From DASSNR01 sp036278935 (GTDB lineage Bacteria > Gemmatimonadota > Gemmatimonadetes > Gemmatimonadales > Gemmatimonadaceae), in assembly GCA_036278935.1 (NCBI GenBank), contig DASUKA010000170.1, positions 1 through 22,069 of the forward strand: DNA of 22,069 nucleotides, read 5' to 3'. The position numbers and the translations under genes were made by a program. Of this stretch, positions 7,926-15,301 are shown piece by piece (the first letter of the stretch is position 1; the number at the start of each line of letters is the position of its first letter). Under the pieces are notes generated by a model that saw only the letters and a program-made list of their open reading frames with translations, was not told the origin of the DNA and did not search any database.

Positions 7926-7955
7926 CTTATGCGGTGTGGTGGGGCAGGCTGTCAA
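7926..7955 (-). promoter_or_regulatory. Sigma70-like promoter of the M20 amidohydrolase
   Basis: On the minus strand a perfect -35 TTGACA (7950-7955) is followed after 18 nt by CATAAG (7926-7931; 4 of 6 to TATAAT). Transcription would begin near 7919, leaving a leader of about 24 nt that contains the GGAG ribosome site. Position and spacing suit the gene starting at 7895. Confidence 0.5.
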
Positions 7956-8034
7956 GAGCGCGGCGTGGTGGACTGCCGCACCGGACGACGACATCGCTGC
8001 CAGCCCGCAATGTTGCGATCTCGACAGAGTCCTA

Positions 8035-10062
8035 CTAGCGAAGTGGTGGCATATTGAGTCGCTTGCGAACTATCTGGTAGCGCGGATCGGCCCGGAGCGC
8101 AGCATATGCCGGGTCGTTGTTCAGACCCACGAGTGCCGGGAGTGGGTACTCGTCCGCACTATCGAGTATCGCGAACGCTTCGTCCAGATCGCCGAGCAGT
8201 GCGTCCAGCTTCGCTCGGTAGATGCGGTACTGCGGATGCATGGTGTCGGCCCGCGCGAACGCGGCCCGCGCCTGCTCCGGCTCGCCCGCCATCACGTCGG
8301 CGTTCGCCATCTCCAGCAGCACTCGCGGGTCGTGGGGCACCACCTGCAGCGCACGATGCAGCAGGCGCATCGCCTGTGCATGCCGGCCCGACGCGGCGGC
8401 GATGCGGCTGAAGTTGGAGAGCACCCAGGGATTGCGCCGCACCCACGCCGAGTCGGGCTCCTCCTCGACCGTGCGCTCGTACTGATGCAGCGCGCCGGCG
8501 AGGTCCCCGTCATAGTAGAGCATCATCCCGTACATGTTGTTGATCTGCACGGAGAGCGGGTCGAGACGGCTCGCGGCGCCGGCCTGCACCGCGGCTTCGT
8601 GCGCGCGGCCCATGTAGGCGAGCATCAGTCCATACCACTGGTGCAACGTGGCGTTCTCCGGTGCGAGTGCCAGTCCACGCTGGTACGCGCGCTCCGATTC
8701 TGCCCAGGCATGCTTCCAGGCGAGCACCTGGCCGAGTGGGGCGTAGGCCTCGCCAACGCTTGGATCGAGCTCGAGCGCGCGATTCGCCGCCGCCCTCGCC
8801 TTCGGGAACATTGCGTCGGGCGGTTCGAACCCGAAGTAGCCGAGCATGGCGTACGCTTCCGCGAGTCCGGCATACGCGTCCGCGTACTCAGGGTCGCGCT
8901 CGGTCGCACGGCGGTACAGCACCACGGCGTCCTGCAGCCCGCGCTTGGTGCGCTGGTTCCACGAGGCGCGCGCGCGCAGGTACAATATCCGGGCCTGAGG
9001 ATCCGCCGTTCGATGCGACGCGCTCGACGCACCGCCGACGGGCTGCGCCGCACTGGAGTCGCCACTCACGGGCGACGGCTGGGGCGCCAGTGTGGCCGGC
9101 GAGGCTGTGCGCGACCGATCCGGCACGACGAGCATCGCCGCGACGACGGCGAGCCCGGCGACAAGGATGCCCGCTGCGGTGGCGCGCACGCGCAAGCCTC
9201 TGGGCAGCTGCTGAACGCGCGGCGCCGTGGCGGCTGGCGCCCCAGCTTCGCTTTCGCTGAGCGATCGGGCCTCGGTTTCGCTCGCCACCTGGGCCAATGA
9301 AGCGACAGGCGAGGGCCCCGGGGCGGGCGCGGGCTTGGCGCTGTTCGCGTCCGCCAGTTCGAGTGCGCTCGCCAGTACGCCCACCGAGGCATCGGGCTCG
9401 AGGTCGAGCGTGGTGCGCACGAGCTGTTGGTAGATGCGGGCGTGCCGGATCGCGCCCGTACGGTCTCCAGCGGCCACGAGCGCGTGCATGAGGCCGAGCG
9501 CGGCGGATACGGAGAGCGGGTCTGCACCCGCGCGCCGGCGCCACCACCGCACGGCCTCGGCGTGGTCGCCGCGCGCGGCGGCGGCGCGGGCGAGCGCCTC
9601 GAGCGCGCGGTGGTAATCCTGGTCCACGCGCATACGCTCGGCGTCCAGCCATTGCCCGAATTCCGCCGAGTCATCCGCGAGGTGCAGCCCACTCAGCAGG
9701 GCTCCCGTATACAACTCCGCGGCCTCGCTCCACCGTTGCGCGCGGATCGCCTCGTCGAACGCCCAGCTATCGGGCCGCACCACCGCCGGATTGATTCGCA
9801 GCTCGCCGGCGCTCGAGAGGATGGCGTCGCCGCCGAGGTCGCGGCGGGTGGCGTAGAGCAACTGGTCCAGGGCGTGTCGTGCCCGGTCGGGTGTGCTCTC
9901 GGGCCAGAGATACGCCTCGACTCGCTCGCGCGCGAGGCCACGCTTGCCACTGAGCGCCAGCAGCGCCAGCAAGGCGAGCCGGCGGCGCTGGAGCGCCGAC
10001 GGTGGGAGCGGCGCCACGTCGCTCTCGAGCGTCAAGCCGCCCAACAGCTTGAGTGCGATCAT
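8035..10062 (-). CDS. Membrane-anchored SARP/BTAD transcriptional regulator with C-terminal TPR sensor
   Basis: A 675-residue protein. Residues 1-95 form the OmpR-like winged-helix DNA-binding domain of SARP regulators (LKLLGGLTLE start, RRRLALLALLALSGKRGLARERVEAYLWPE). Residues 97-235 form the bacterial transcriptional activation domain (BTAD, helical repeats). A Pro/Ala/Ser-rich linker (241-288) leads to one transmembrane helix (about 294-314), and residues from about 350 carry several TPR repeats (for example ADAYAGLAEAYAMLG, GEAYAPLGQVLAW, QWYGLMLAYMGRAHEA). The topology is CadC-like: cytosolic DNA-binding end, one membrane pass, exported TPR domain as likely sensor. It is divergent from a lipoprotein gene. 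The shared spacer holds 11-bp-spaced direct repeats of the kind SARPs bind, so I infer control of that gene and perhaps autoregulation. Confidence 0.85.
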   Translation of the reverse strand: MIALKLLGGLTLESDVAPLPPSALQRRRLALLALLALSGKRGLARERVEAYLWPESTPDRARHALDQLLYATRRDLGGDAILSSAGELRINPAVVRPDSWAFDEAIRAQRWSEAAELYTGALLSGLHLADDSAEFGQWLDAERMRVDQDYHRALEALARAAAARGDHAEAVRWWRRRAGADPLSVSAALGLMHALVAAGDRTGAIRHARIYQQLVRTTLDLEPDASVGVLASALELADANSAKPAPAPGPSPVASLAQVASETEARSLSESEAGAPAATAPRVQQLPRGLRVRATAAGILVAGLAVVAAMLVVPDRSRTASPATLAPQPSPVSGDSSAAQPVGGASSASHRTADPQARILYLRARASWNQRTKRGLQDAVVLYRRATERDPEYADAYAGLAEAYAMLGYFGFEPPDAMFPKARAAANRALELDPSVGEAYAPLGQVLAWKHAWAESERAYQRGLALAPENATLHQWYGLMLAYMGRAHEAAVQAGAASRLDPLSVQINNMYGMMLYYDGDLAGALHQYERTVEEEPDSAWVRRNPWVLSNFSRIAAASGRHAQAMRLLHRALQVVPHDPRVLLEMANADVMAGEPEQARAAFARADTMHPQYRIYRAKLDALLGDLDEAFAILDSADEYPLPALVGLNNDPAYAALRADPRYQIVRKRLNMPPLR

Positions 10063-10080
10063 CTACCCGGCGCCGCTGTC

Positions 10081-10131
10081 GTGTGAGATCGGTGTGAGTC
10101 GCTTGTGAACCCGGGCTCCTACGATGGAGCC
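10081..10131 (+). promoter_or_regulatory. Candidate SARP operator: three 7-mer direct repeats plus palindrome around a -10 box
   Basis: Three heptamers lie at an exact 11-bp period: GTGTGAG (10081-10087), GTGTGAG (10092-10098) and TTGTGAA (10103-10109). Ten nt further is a -10-like TACGAT (10120-10125), framed by a perfect inverted repeat GGCTCC/GGAGCC (10114-10119 and 10126-10131). Known SARP boxes are heptameric direct repeats at 11-bp spacing, a few bp upstream of the -10, which replace a normal -35. The direction points to the lipoprotein gene. The repeats are also 19-47 bp upstream of the regulator's own start. Confidence 0.55.
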
Positions 10132-10198
10132 TCACCGCCGGCGGGTCAAGGCAGACCGTCCCGCCACGCGCCTGGAACCCTCTTGCATGGAGCCAATG

Positions 10199-10855
10199 AT
10201 GAACAGAACCGCATCGCTTGCCCTCGCCCTCTTCTTCCTGGCCGGGTGCCGGGCAGATGCACCGACCGGCGCGAAGCCATCGACTGACCCCGGCGCTTCC
10301 CTTGACCTCGGCGCTTCCCTCGAGATGGCTGGTTCCGGTCCGACCATGCCCACCGTGCAGGCGCAACTGGCCCAGGTTCGCCGGGTGACAGCACGCTTTC
10401 ACGACCTCGACGCGGCAATGGCGGCCGGCTACACGGTGTGGGCGCCCGATCCCTCGAGTGGCGCCTGTCTGAGCAACGCCACCGGGAACATGGGGCACCA
10501 CCTGATAAACCCGGCCCTCGAGGACGGCAACGGAGGGCCCGATGACCCCCTCGACGCCGATCCCAATATCGATCTCCTCCACCCCGAGCGGCTCCTCTAT
10601 GAGAAGCGTGCCGACGGCAAAATGCACCTGGTCGGGGTTGAGTATCTGGTGCTGGGCGTCACCTGGGATGCCGTACATGATGATGGCGATCCGACTACCC
10701 CGGTTCCACCTCCCATGCTCTTTGGGCACCCGTTCGTGCATTCCGTGCACGGCCACGTCGGGCTGCCGGTTCCGCACTACGAGCTGCATGTCTGGGTGTG
10801 GAAGGCGAACCCCAACGGGATGTTCGCCCAATTCAATCCGAACGTGACGTGCTAG
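10199..10855 (+). CDS. Conserved lipoprotein of unknown function
   Basis: A 218-residue protein with a lipoprotein signal (MNRTASLALALFFLAGC, lipidated Cys17). Adjacent ATGs at 10196 and 10199 are possible; GGAG at 10189-10192 is best spaced for 10199. After a short linker with an 18-bp tandem repeat (GASLDL/GASLEM; units at 10291 and 10309) comes a compact domain rich in conserved-looking His, Trp and acidic residues: AMAAGYTVW, GNMGHHLINP, HPERLLYE, LVGVEYLV, FGHPF and LHVWVWKANPNGMFAQFNP, ending in Cys218. Cys90 and Cys218 could form a disulfide. I recall similar uncharacterised proteins in Gemmatimonadota and other phyla but know no function. The clustered His/Glu could bind metal (inference). 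It faces the SARP/TPR regulator and is its likely target. Confidence 0.8.
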   Translation: MNRTASLALALFFLAGCRADAPTGAKPSTDPGASLDLGASLEMAGSGPTMPTVQAQLAQVRRVTARFHDLDAAMAAGYTVWAPDPSSGACLSNATGNMGHHLINPALEDGNGGPDDPLDADPNIDLLHPERLLYEKRADGKMHLVGVEYLVLGVTWDAVHDDGDPTTPVPPPMLFGHPFVHSVHGHVGLPVPHYELHVWVWKANPNGMFAQFNPNVTC

Positions 10856-10862
10856 ACACCGG

Positions 10863-10925
10863 CCCGGGGGGCGCGACCGCGCCCCCCGGGCGCGGGCACA
10901 TGTGGCGGGTGCCGGTGCCCTTTTT
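10863..10925 (+). terminator. Double hairpin terminator after the lipoprotein gene
   Basis: Eight nt after the stop is a perfect 13-bp GC stem (CCCGGGGGGCGCG at 10863-10875, its complement at 10878-10890). A second hairpin follows (GGGCAC at 10894-10899 pairing with GTGCCC at 10915-10920), running directly into T5 (10921-10925). The second has the form of an intrinsic terminator, and the first may strengthen pausing. Confidence 0.75.
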
Positions 10926-11006
10926 CTCGACTCCCTCTCGATTCCCGAAGAGACGCGCCGCATCGATCGCGATGTGAACAGCCGGGAGGGGGCCGGATTG
11001 CGCCTC

Positions 11007-11036
11007 TTGCGCGAACATACTTTGTATTATAAAGTA
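11007..11036 (+). promoter_or_regulatory. Promoter with operator-like palindrome upstream of the DUF4173 gene
   Basis: A short AT-rich island in an otherwise GC-rich region. The perfect inverted repeat TACTTT-N7-AAAGTA (11018-11036) covers the likely -10 (TATAAA at 11028-11033 or TATTAT at 11025-11030). A -35-like TTGCGC is at 11007-11012 (15-nt spacing to TATAAA). The gene starts at 11063, giving a leader of about 20-25 nt. A repressor bound to the palindrome would block transcription of the downstream two-gene unit. The repressor is not identifiable here. Confidence 0.45.
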
Positions 11037-11062
11037 CTCTGCACAACCAACTCCGAGACGCC

Positions 11063-12739
11063 ATGCGTTACCCCCATGCAGACCCCACCGCCGGCTCCGC
11101 TGCCGCAGCCGGCTCCGCCCCCGCAGCCGCGTCGAGCGCCCGGACCGCCGAGCCGACCGAGCGCGAGTCCAGCGCGCCATCCCCACGCGCCCTCGTCGCC
11201 CGAAGCGCGCTGCTCGGTGCAGTCTCTCTGGGCATCCTCGGTGACTCGCTGCTCAGAAATGGACCGTGGGGGCTGGGGCTCCTGGTCTGGATGCTCGTGT
11301 TCGCCACCATCGCCGTCATGCTCGTGCGACTGGACGGGCGAGCGCTCTCACGCGAGAGCCGGCTCTGGCTCGCGGCCGCGGTCCTCTGTACCGCCGGCCT
11401 GTGTTGGCGCGATGCCGACATGCTCCAGCTCTTCGACGTACTGGCCATGCTCACCGCGCTCGTGCTGCTTGCCACGAGCATCGATGCCACCCCCGTGCCC
11501 GGTCTCGCGCTTGCACGCGTTCGCGACCTGATCGGAGCCGCGTTCGGAACCGGCCTCGAGGTCGCGACCGGCGTCCTCCCGCTCCTGCTGCGCGACGCGG
11601 AGCTGCACACCACACTCCGCCCGTCCAACGATTGGGGCGTCAGACGGATCGGCCGAGCGCTGGTGATCACGACGCCCATCCTGCTCGTGTTCACGCTGCT
11701 GCTCACGCACGCTGACCCGATCTTCGGCTCTTTCTTCACATTCCCCGATGTGCGCCTCGACGTCGTCGTCTCGCACGTCGTCATTGCCGGCTTCTTCGCA
11801 TGGGTGGTTGCCGGCTGGCTGCACCGCTCGCTCCTGGCGCACCCCGACACTGCTACCACGCTGGTCACCCCGCTCCCGCTCACCCTCGGCGCCACGGACG
11901 TGACGCTCGCGCTGGGCGCCCTGAACGTGCTGTTCGCGGCGTTTGTCGTCGTGCAGATCGGATGGTTGTTCGGTGGCGAGGCGCTCGTGCTCAGGACCAC
12001 CGGCCTCAGCTACGCCGAGTATGCAAGGCACGGCTTCTTCGAGTTGACATGCGTGGCTGGCCTGCTGCTTCCCGTGCTCCTCGGCGCGCGGGCACTGATT
12101 GCGGTGTCGGATGGCCGCACGTTCCGTGTCTATCGGCGGCTCGCGGTGCCGCTGGTGTTGCTGCTTGGCGCCATCATGTGCTCGGCCTTCGCGCGCATGC
12201 GGTTGTATGTCCACTACTACGGCATCTCCACGGACCGACTGTACGCCACGGCGTTCATGATCTGGCTGGCGATCGTGTTCGTGTGGCTCGCGTGTACGGT
12301 GTTGCGCTCGCGTCCGCGGACCTTCGCGGCGGGACTGGTGGCCAGCGGGTTCGTCGTCCTCTTCGCGCTCAACGTGCTCAACCCCGATGCGCTGGTGGCT
12401 CGGGAAAACCTGGCGCGTGGTGATGCCGTAGGTACCCGTGCGGCTGGTGCGGATGTGCGGTACGTCGCATCGCTGGGTGGGGACGCGGTCCCGCTGCTGG
12501 TGTCTGCGTTGACGGCTCCGGATTCCACCGTCGGCGCGTCCGCTCCAGCCGAGCGCTGTGCGGCAGCGACGATCCTGCTCGATCGATGGACCGGGAAGCG
12601 GCACGCCCAGATGGCCCGCAGCTGGACGCAGTGGAACATCGCACGGATGCGGGCGACGCGAGCAGTCCGCGCCCACGAAGTTGCGCTCCGGCAGCTTGCC
12701 TGTCCCAAGACTTCCACGGTGAGAGGAGGTGGCAGATGA
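11063..12739 (+). CDS. DUF4173/DUF4153-type multi-pass membrane protein
   Basis: A 558-residue protein. It has a cytosolic, Ala/Ser-rich N-terminal stretch (about 1-45), then ten or more hydrophobic segments up to about residue 440, and a soluble C-terminal tail of about 110 residues. Motifs typical of the DUF4173 family are present: DPIFGSFFTFPDVRLDVV, then HVVIAGFFAWVVAGWLHR, TGLSYAEYARHGFFEL, and SAFARMRLYVHYYGISTDR. The family is uncharacterised; members are often found beside regulators of membrane or envelope functions. The ATG has only a weak ribosome site. The stop codon overlaps the start of the next gene (ATGA), so it is translationally coupled to an ADOP permease and may act with it in the envelope. 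Confidence 0.82.
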   Translation: MRYPHADPTAGSAAAAGSAPAAASSARTAEPTERESSAPSPRALVARSALLGAVSLGILGDSLLRNGPWGLGLLVWMLVFATIAVMLVRLDGRALSRESRLWLAAAVLCTAGLCWRDADMLQLFDVLAMLTALVLLATSIDATPVPGLALARVRDLIGAAFGTGLEVATGVLPLLLRDAELHTTLRPSNDWGVRRIGRALVITTPILLVFTLLLTHADPIFGSFFTFPDVRLDVVVSHVVIAGFFAWVVAGWLHRSLLAHPDTATTLVTPLPLTLGATDVTLALGALNVLFAAFVVVQIGWLFGGEALVLRTTGLSYAEYARHGFFELTCVAGLLLPVLLGARALIAVSDGRTFRVYRRLAVPLVLLLGAIMCSAFARMRLYVHYYGISTDRLYATAFMIWLAIVFVWLACTVLRSRPRTFAAGLVASGFVVLFALNVLNPDALVARENLARGDAVGTRAAGADVRYVASLGGDAVPLLVSALTAPDSTVGASAPAERCAAATILLDRWTGKRHAQMARSWTQWNIARMRATRAVRAHEVALRQLACPKTSTVRGGGR

Positions 12740-15177
12740 AGGCGATGCTGGAGGCGTGGATCAGAGACTTCGCGCACAGCGCACGCAGTCTGTCGCGCGC
12801 GCCGGGCTTCACCCTCGTGGTCGTGGTGACGCTGGCGCTGGCCATCGGAGCGAACACGGTGATCTTCAGCGTGGTGAAGGACGTGCTCCTCACGCCGCTG
12901 CCCTTTCCAAACGCCGACCGGCTCGTCGATATCGGGGGGACCGCTCCCGGGACGGACCTTCCCGAGCAGTTCGGCGTGCCGGACGAGCTGTACTTCGAGT
13001 ACCGCCAGGCGGCGCCCGCGCTGGAGGACTTGGGGCTGTACGGCACCGGCTCGTCCACGGCACGCGCGGAGGGGCATATCGAGCAGCTCTTCTTCACCCG
13101 TGCCACGCCCTCGTTCTTCAGCACGCTGGGCGTGCGGCCAGTGCTCGGGCGGCTGCCCACGGCGGACGATGATGATCGCGTGGTCGTCCTCAGCAATTGG
13201 CTCTGGCGCAGCTGGTTCGGCTCCGACCCAGCGGTCATCGGCCGCAGCTATGACTTTGCCGGCGCCACGCGCACAGTCATCGGTGTGATGGGCCCCGAAT
13301 TTCGCTTTCCGGACGAGCGTGTCGCCGTCTGGATCACCTGGCCAATTCGCGCCGCGCAGGCGAGGCCGGGCGGGTTCGGCACGCGCGTGGTCGCGCGTAT
13401 GGCTCCGGGAACGGATCGCGCGGGGCTGCTGGCGCAGCTCCAGCCGCTGGCGCGGCGCGTCCAGGAGCGGCTGGGCGGCCCTGCGCCGTACGCGCGGATC
13501 ATGGAGCGCCTCCATCCGCTGGTGACGCCTCTCCGCGAGCATCTGGTGGGCAAGGTCGCGACGCCGCTCTGGATTCTGCTGGGCACGGTCGGGATCGTCT
13601 TCCTGATCGCGTGCGCGAACGTGGCGAACCTGTTCATGGTTCGCTCCGAGAGCCGGCGGCGCGAGCTTGCCGTGCGCCATGCCCTCGGCGCGGGACGCGC
13701 CGGCCTGGTGCGCTCGCAGATGACGGAGGCGCTCCTTCTCGCGGCAGCCGGCGGCGTGGGCGGGGCGCTCATTGCGTGGGGCGGCGTCCCGCTCCTCGTT
13801 CGCGCGGCGCCGGACTCCGTAGCCGGCGGGTTTGGGAGCGCGCCCATTCCCGGGCTGGCCACCGCGGGGCTGGACGTCACGGCGCTGCTCTTCACCGTCG
13901 GGATCTCGCTGCTGGCCGCATGTGCGTTCGGCCTCCTGCCGGCGCTCCGCTTCTCGGGCGCCGGGCTGCTGGACACCCTCCGCCAGACGGGGCGCGGCGT
14001 CATCGGCCGCAGTCATCTCACCCGCGATGCACTGGTGGTGGCGCAGACCGCACTGGCCCTCGTGTTGCTGGTGGGCTCGGCACTCCTCGTCCGCAGTTTC
14101 TGGCGACTCAGCCACGTGGACCCGGGGTTCGACACGCAGAACATTTTCACCTTCCAGGTCGCGCCCCACCGAGAGGACCTGAAGGACCGGGCCTCGGTCT
14201 CGCGTTTTCAGTATGCGTTCATGGACCGCATCGCCGCGCTGCCCGGCGTCCAGTCGGTGGGCTTCGTCACCGAACTGCCGCTGGACGAGGGTGCGGGCTC
14301 GACATTCATCACGACCCCGCGAATCGAGGCCAGCCACGCGGAGGCGCCGCTCGTACGCAACGCGGGGGCCGGCGGCGCGTACTTCCGGACGATGGGGATC
14401 AAGCTCCTGCAGGGGCGATTATTCGAGCGGAGCGAGGAGGAGAACGGCATCCCCAACGTCATCATCAGCCGCACCGCCGCCAAGCTTTTGTTCCCCGGCG
14501 AGGATCCGCTCGGCAAGAAGCTCCGGCCGGCCGACAACGATAAGCAATGGTACACCGTCGTGGGCGTGGTCGAGGACGTTCTGCTGGACGACTTTCGCCG
14601 CACATCCCCCGAGCCGATGGTGTACCTGCCGGGGGTGTCGCTGTCACCGGCGTACGTCGTAAAGTCCACCCGCGCGGATCAACTGGCGCCGGAGATTCGC
14701 GCCATCATCCGCCAGGTCATTCCCCAATCCCCCATGTATCGCATCTTCACGATGGAGCGCCTGGCCGCGCGCACGATGGCCAGTCTCTCGTTCACGATGC
14801 TCATGCTCATCATTGCCGCGGCGCTCGCGCTGATCCTCGGTGCCGTGGGGCTCTACGGCGTGCTCTCGTACGGGGTGACCCGGCGCACGCAGGAGATCGG
14901 CGTGCGCATGGCGCTTGGGGCCGAGGCGCGTACCGTGCGCGGCATGGTCGTCGCGCAAGGGGGACGGGTTGCGCTGCTCGGCGTCGCGATCGGCGTGGTG
15001 GCGGCGCTGGTTCTCACGCGGTACATCAAGAGCCTGCTCTTCGGCGTTGCGCCGCTGGATGCGCTCAGCTTCGTGGCCGTGTCCGCTGTGATGATCGCTG
15101 TCGCGCTCCTCGCGAGCTATCTCCCGGCGCGGCGCGCTTCGCGTGTGGATCCGGCGACGGCGCTGCGGTCAGAATAG
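12736..15177 (+). CDS. ADOP-family ABC transporter permease (MacB/FtsX type, duplicated)
   Basis: An 813-residue permease of the acidobacterial duplicated orphan permease type. It starts with the family opening (FAHSARSLSRAPGFTLVVVVTLALAIGANTVIFS split over residues 12-45; TM about 24-47). A MacB-like periplasmic core follows (about 48-250), then the first FtsX module (276-400, with VGIVFLIACANVANLF). A linking TM is at about 433-455 (VVAQTALALVLLVGSALLVRS), then a second periplasmic core (about 455-670) and a second FtsX module (678-806). The C-terminus has the usual SYLPARRASRVDPATALR ending. The start at 12736 has AGGAGGT five nt upstream and shares ATGA with the preceding stop. No ATP-binding subunit is nearby, as is usual for this family. 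It probably handles lipoproteins, lipids or envelope substrates; the specific cargo is unknown. Confidence 0.92.
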   Translation: MKAMLEAWIRDFAHSARSLSRAPGFTLVVVVTLALAIGANTVIFSVVKDVLLTPLPFPNADRLVDIGGTAPGTDLPEQFGVPDELYFEYRQAAPALEDLGLYGTGSSTARAEGHIEQLFFTRATPSFFSTLGVRPVLGRLPTADDDDRVVVLSNWLWRSWFGSDPAVIGRSYDFAGATRTVIGVMGPEFRFPDERVAVWITWPIRAAQARPGGFGTRVVARMAPGTDRAGLLAQLQPLARRVQERLGGPAPYARIMERLHPLVTPLREHLVGKVATPLWILLGTVGIVFLIACANVANLFMVRSESRRRELAVRHALGAGRAGLVRSQMTEALLLAAAGGVGGALIAWGGVPLLVRAAPDSVAGGFGSAPIPGLATAGLDVTALLFTVGISLLAACAFGLLPALRFSGAGLLDTLRQTGRGVIGRSHLTRDALVVAQTALALVLLVGSALLVRSFWRLSHVDPGFDTQNIFTFQVAPHREDLKDRASVSRFQYAFMDRIAALPGVQSVGFVTELPLDEGAGSTFITTPRIEASHAEAPLVRNAGAGGAYFRTMGIKLLQGRLFERSEEENGIPNVIISRTAAKLLFPGEDPLGKKLRPADNDKQWYTVVGVVEDVLLDDFRRTSPEPMVYLPGVSLSPAYVVKSTRADQLAPEIRAIIRQVIPQSPMYRIFTMERLAARTMASLSFTMLMLIIAAALALILGAVGLYGVLSYGVTRRTQEIGVRMALGAEARTVRGMVVAQGGRVALLGVAIGVVAALVLTRYIKSLLFGVAPLDALSFVAVSAVMIAVALLASYLPARRASRVDPATALRSE

Positions 15178-15255
15178 GCTGTCGCCGAGCGGCGTGCAGA
15201 GAGGTGGGGCGGATAGGGATACGATCATGCGAAACCGAACCCTCCACCGCTGTCC

Positions 15256-15270
15256 CTCCCCCGACGGGAG
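15256..15270. other. Small hairpin between permease and MBL-fold genes
   Basis: CTCCC (15256-15260) and GGGAG (15266-15270) can pair across a 5-nt loop in an otherwise featureless 124-bp spacer. No T-run follows, so it is not a canonical terminator. It could be a weak terminator, a leader structure for the next gene, or chance. Confidence 0.3.
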
Positions 15271-15301
15271 AGGGGTTCATCTCGACAACCTGGAGATGAT
15301 C

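Noticed and set aside
7594..9300. Long plus-strand open frame opposite the amidohydrolase and SARP/TPR genes
   Set aside because: Arg/His-rich with no recognisable motif; both minus-strand genes under it have clear domains.
12217..14337. Very long minus-strand open frame (706 codons) opposite the DUF4173 and ADOP genes
   Set aside because: It is an antisense shadow of GC-rich coding DNA: Arg/His/Glu-rich, no domain, and it spans two well-recognised genes on the plus strand.
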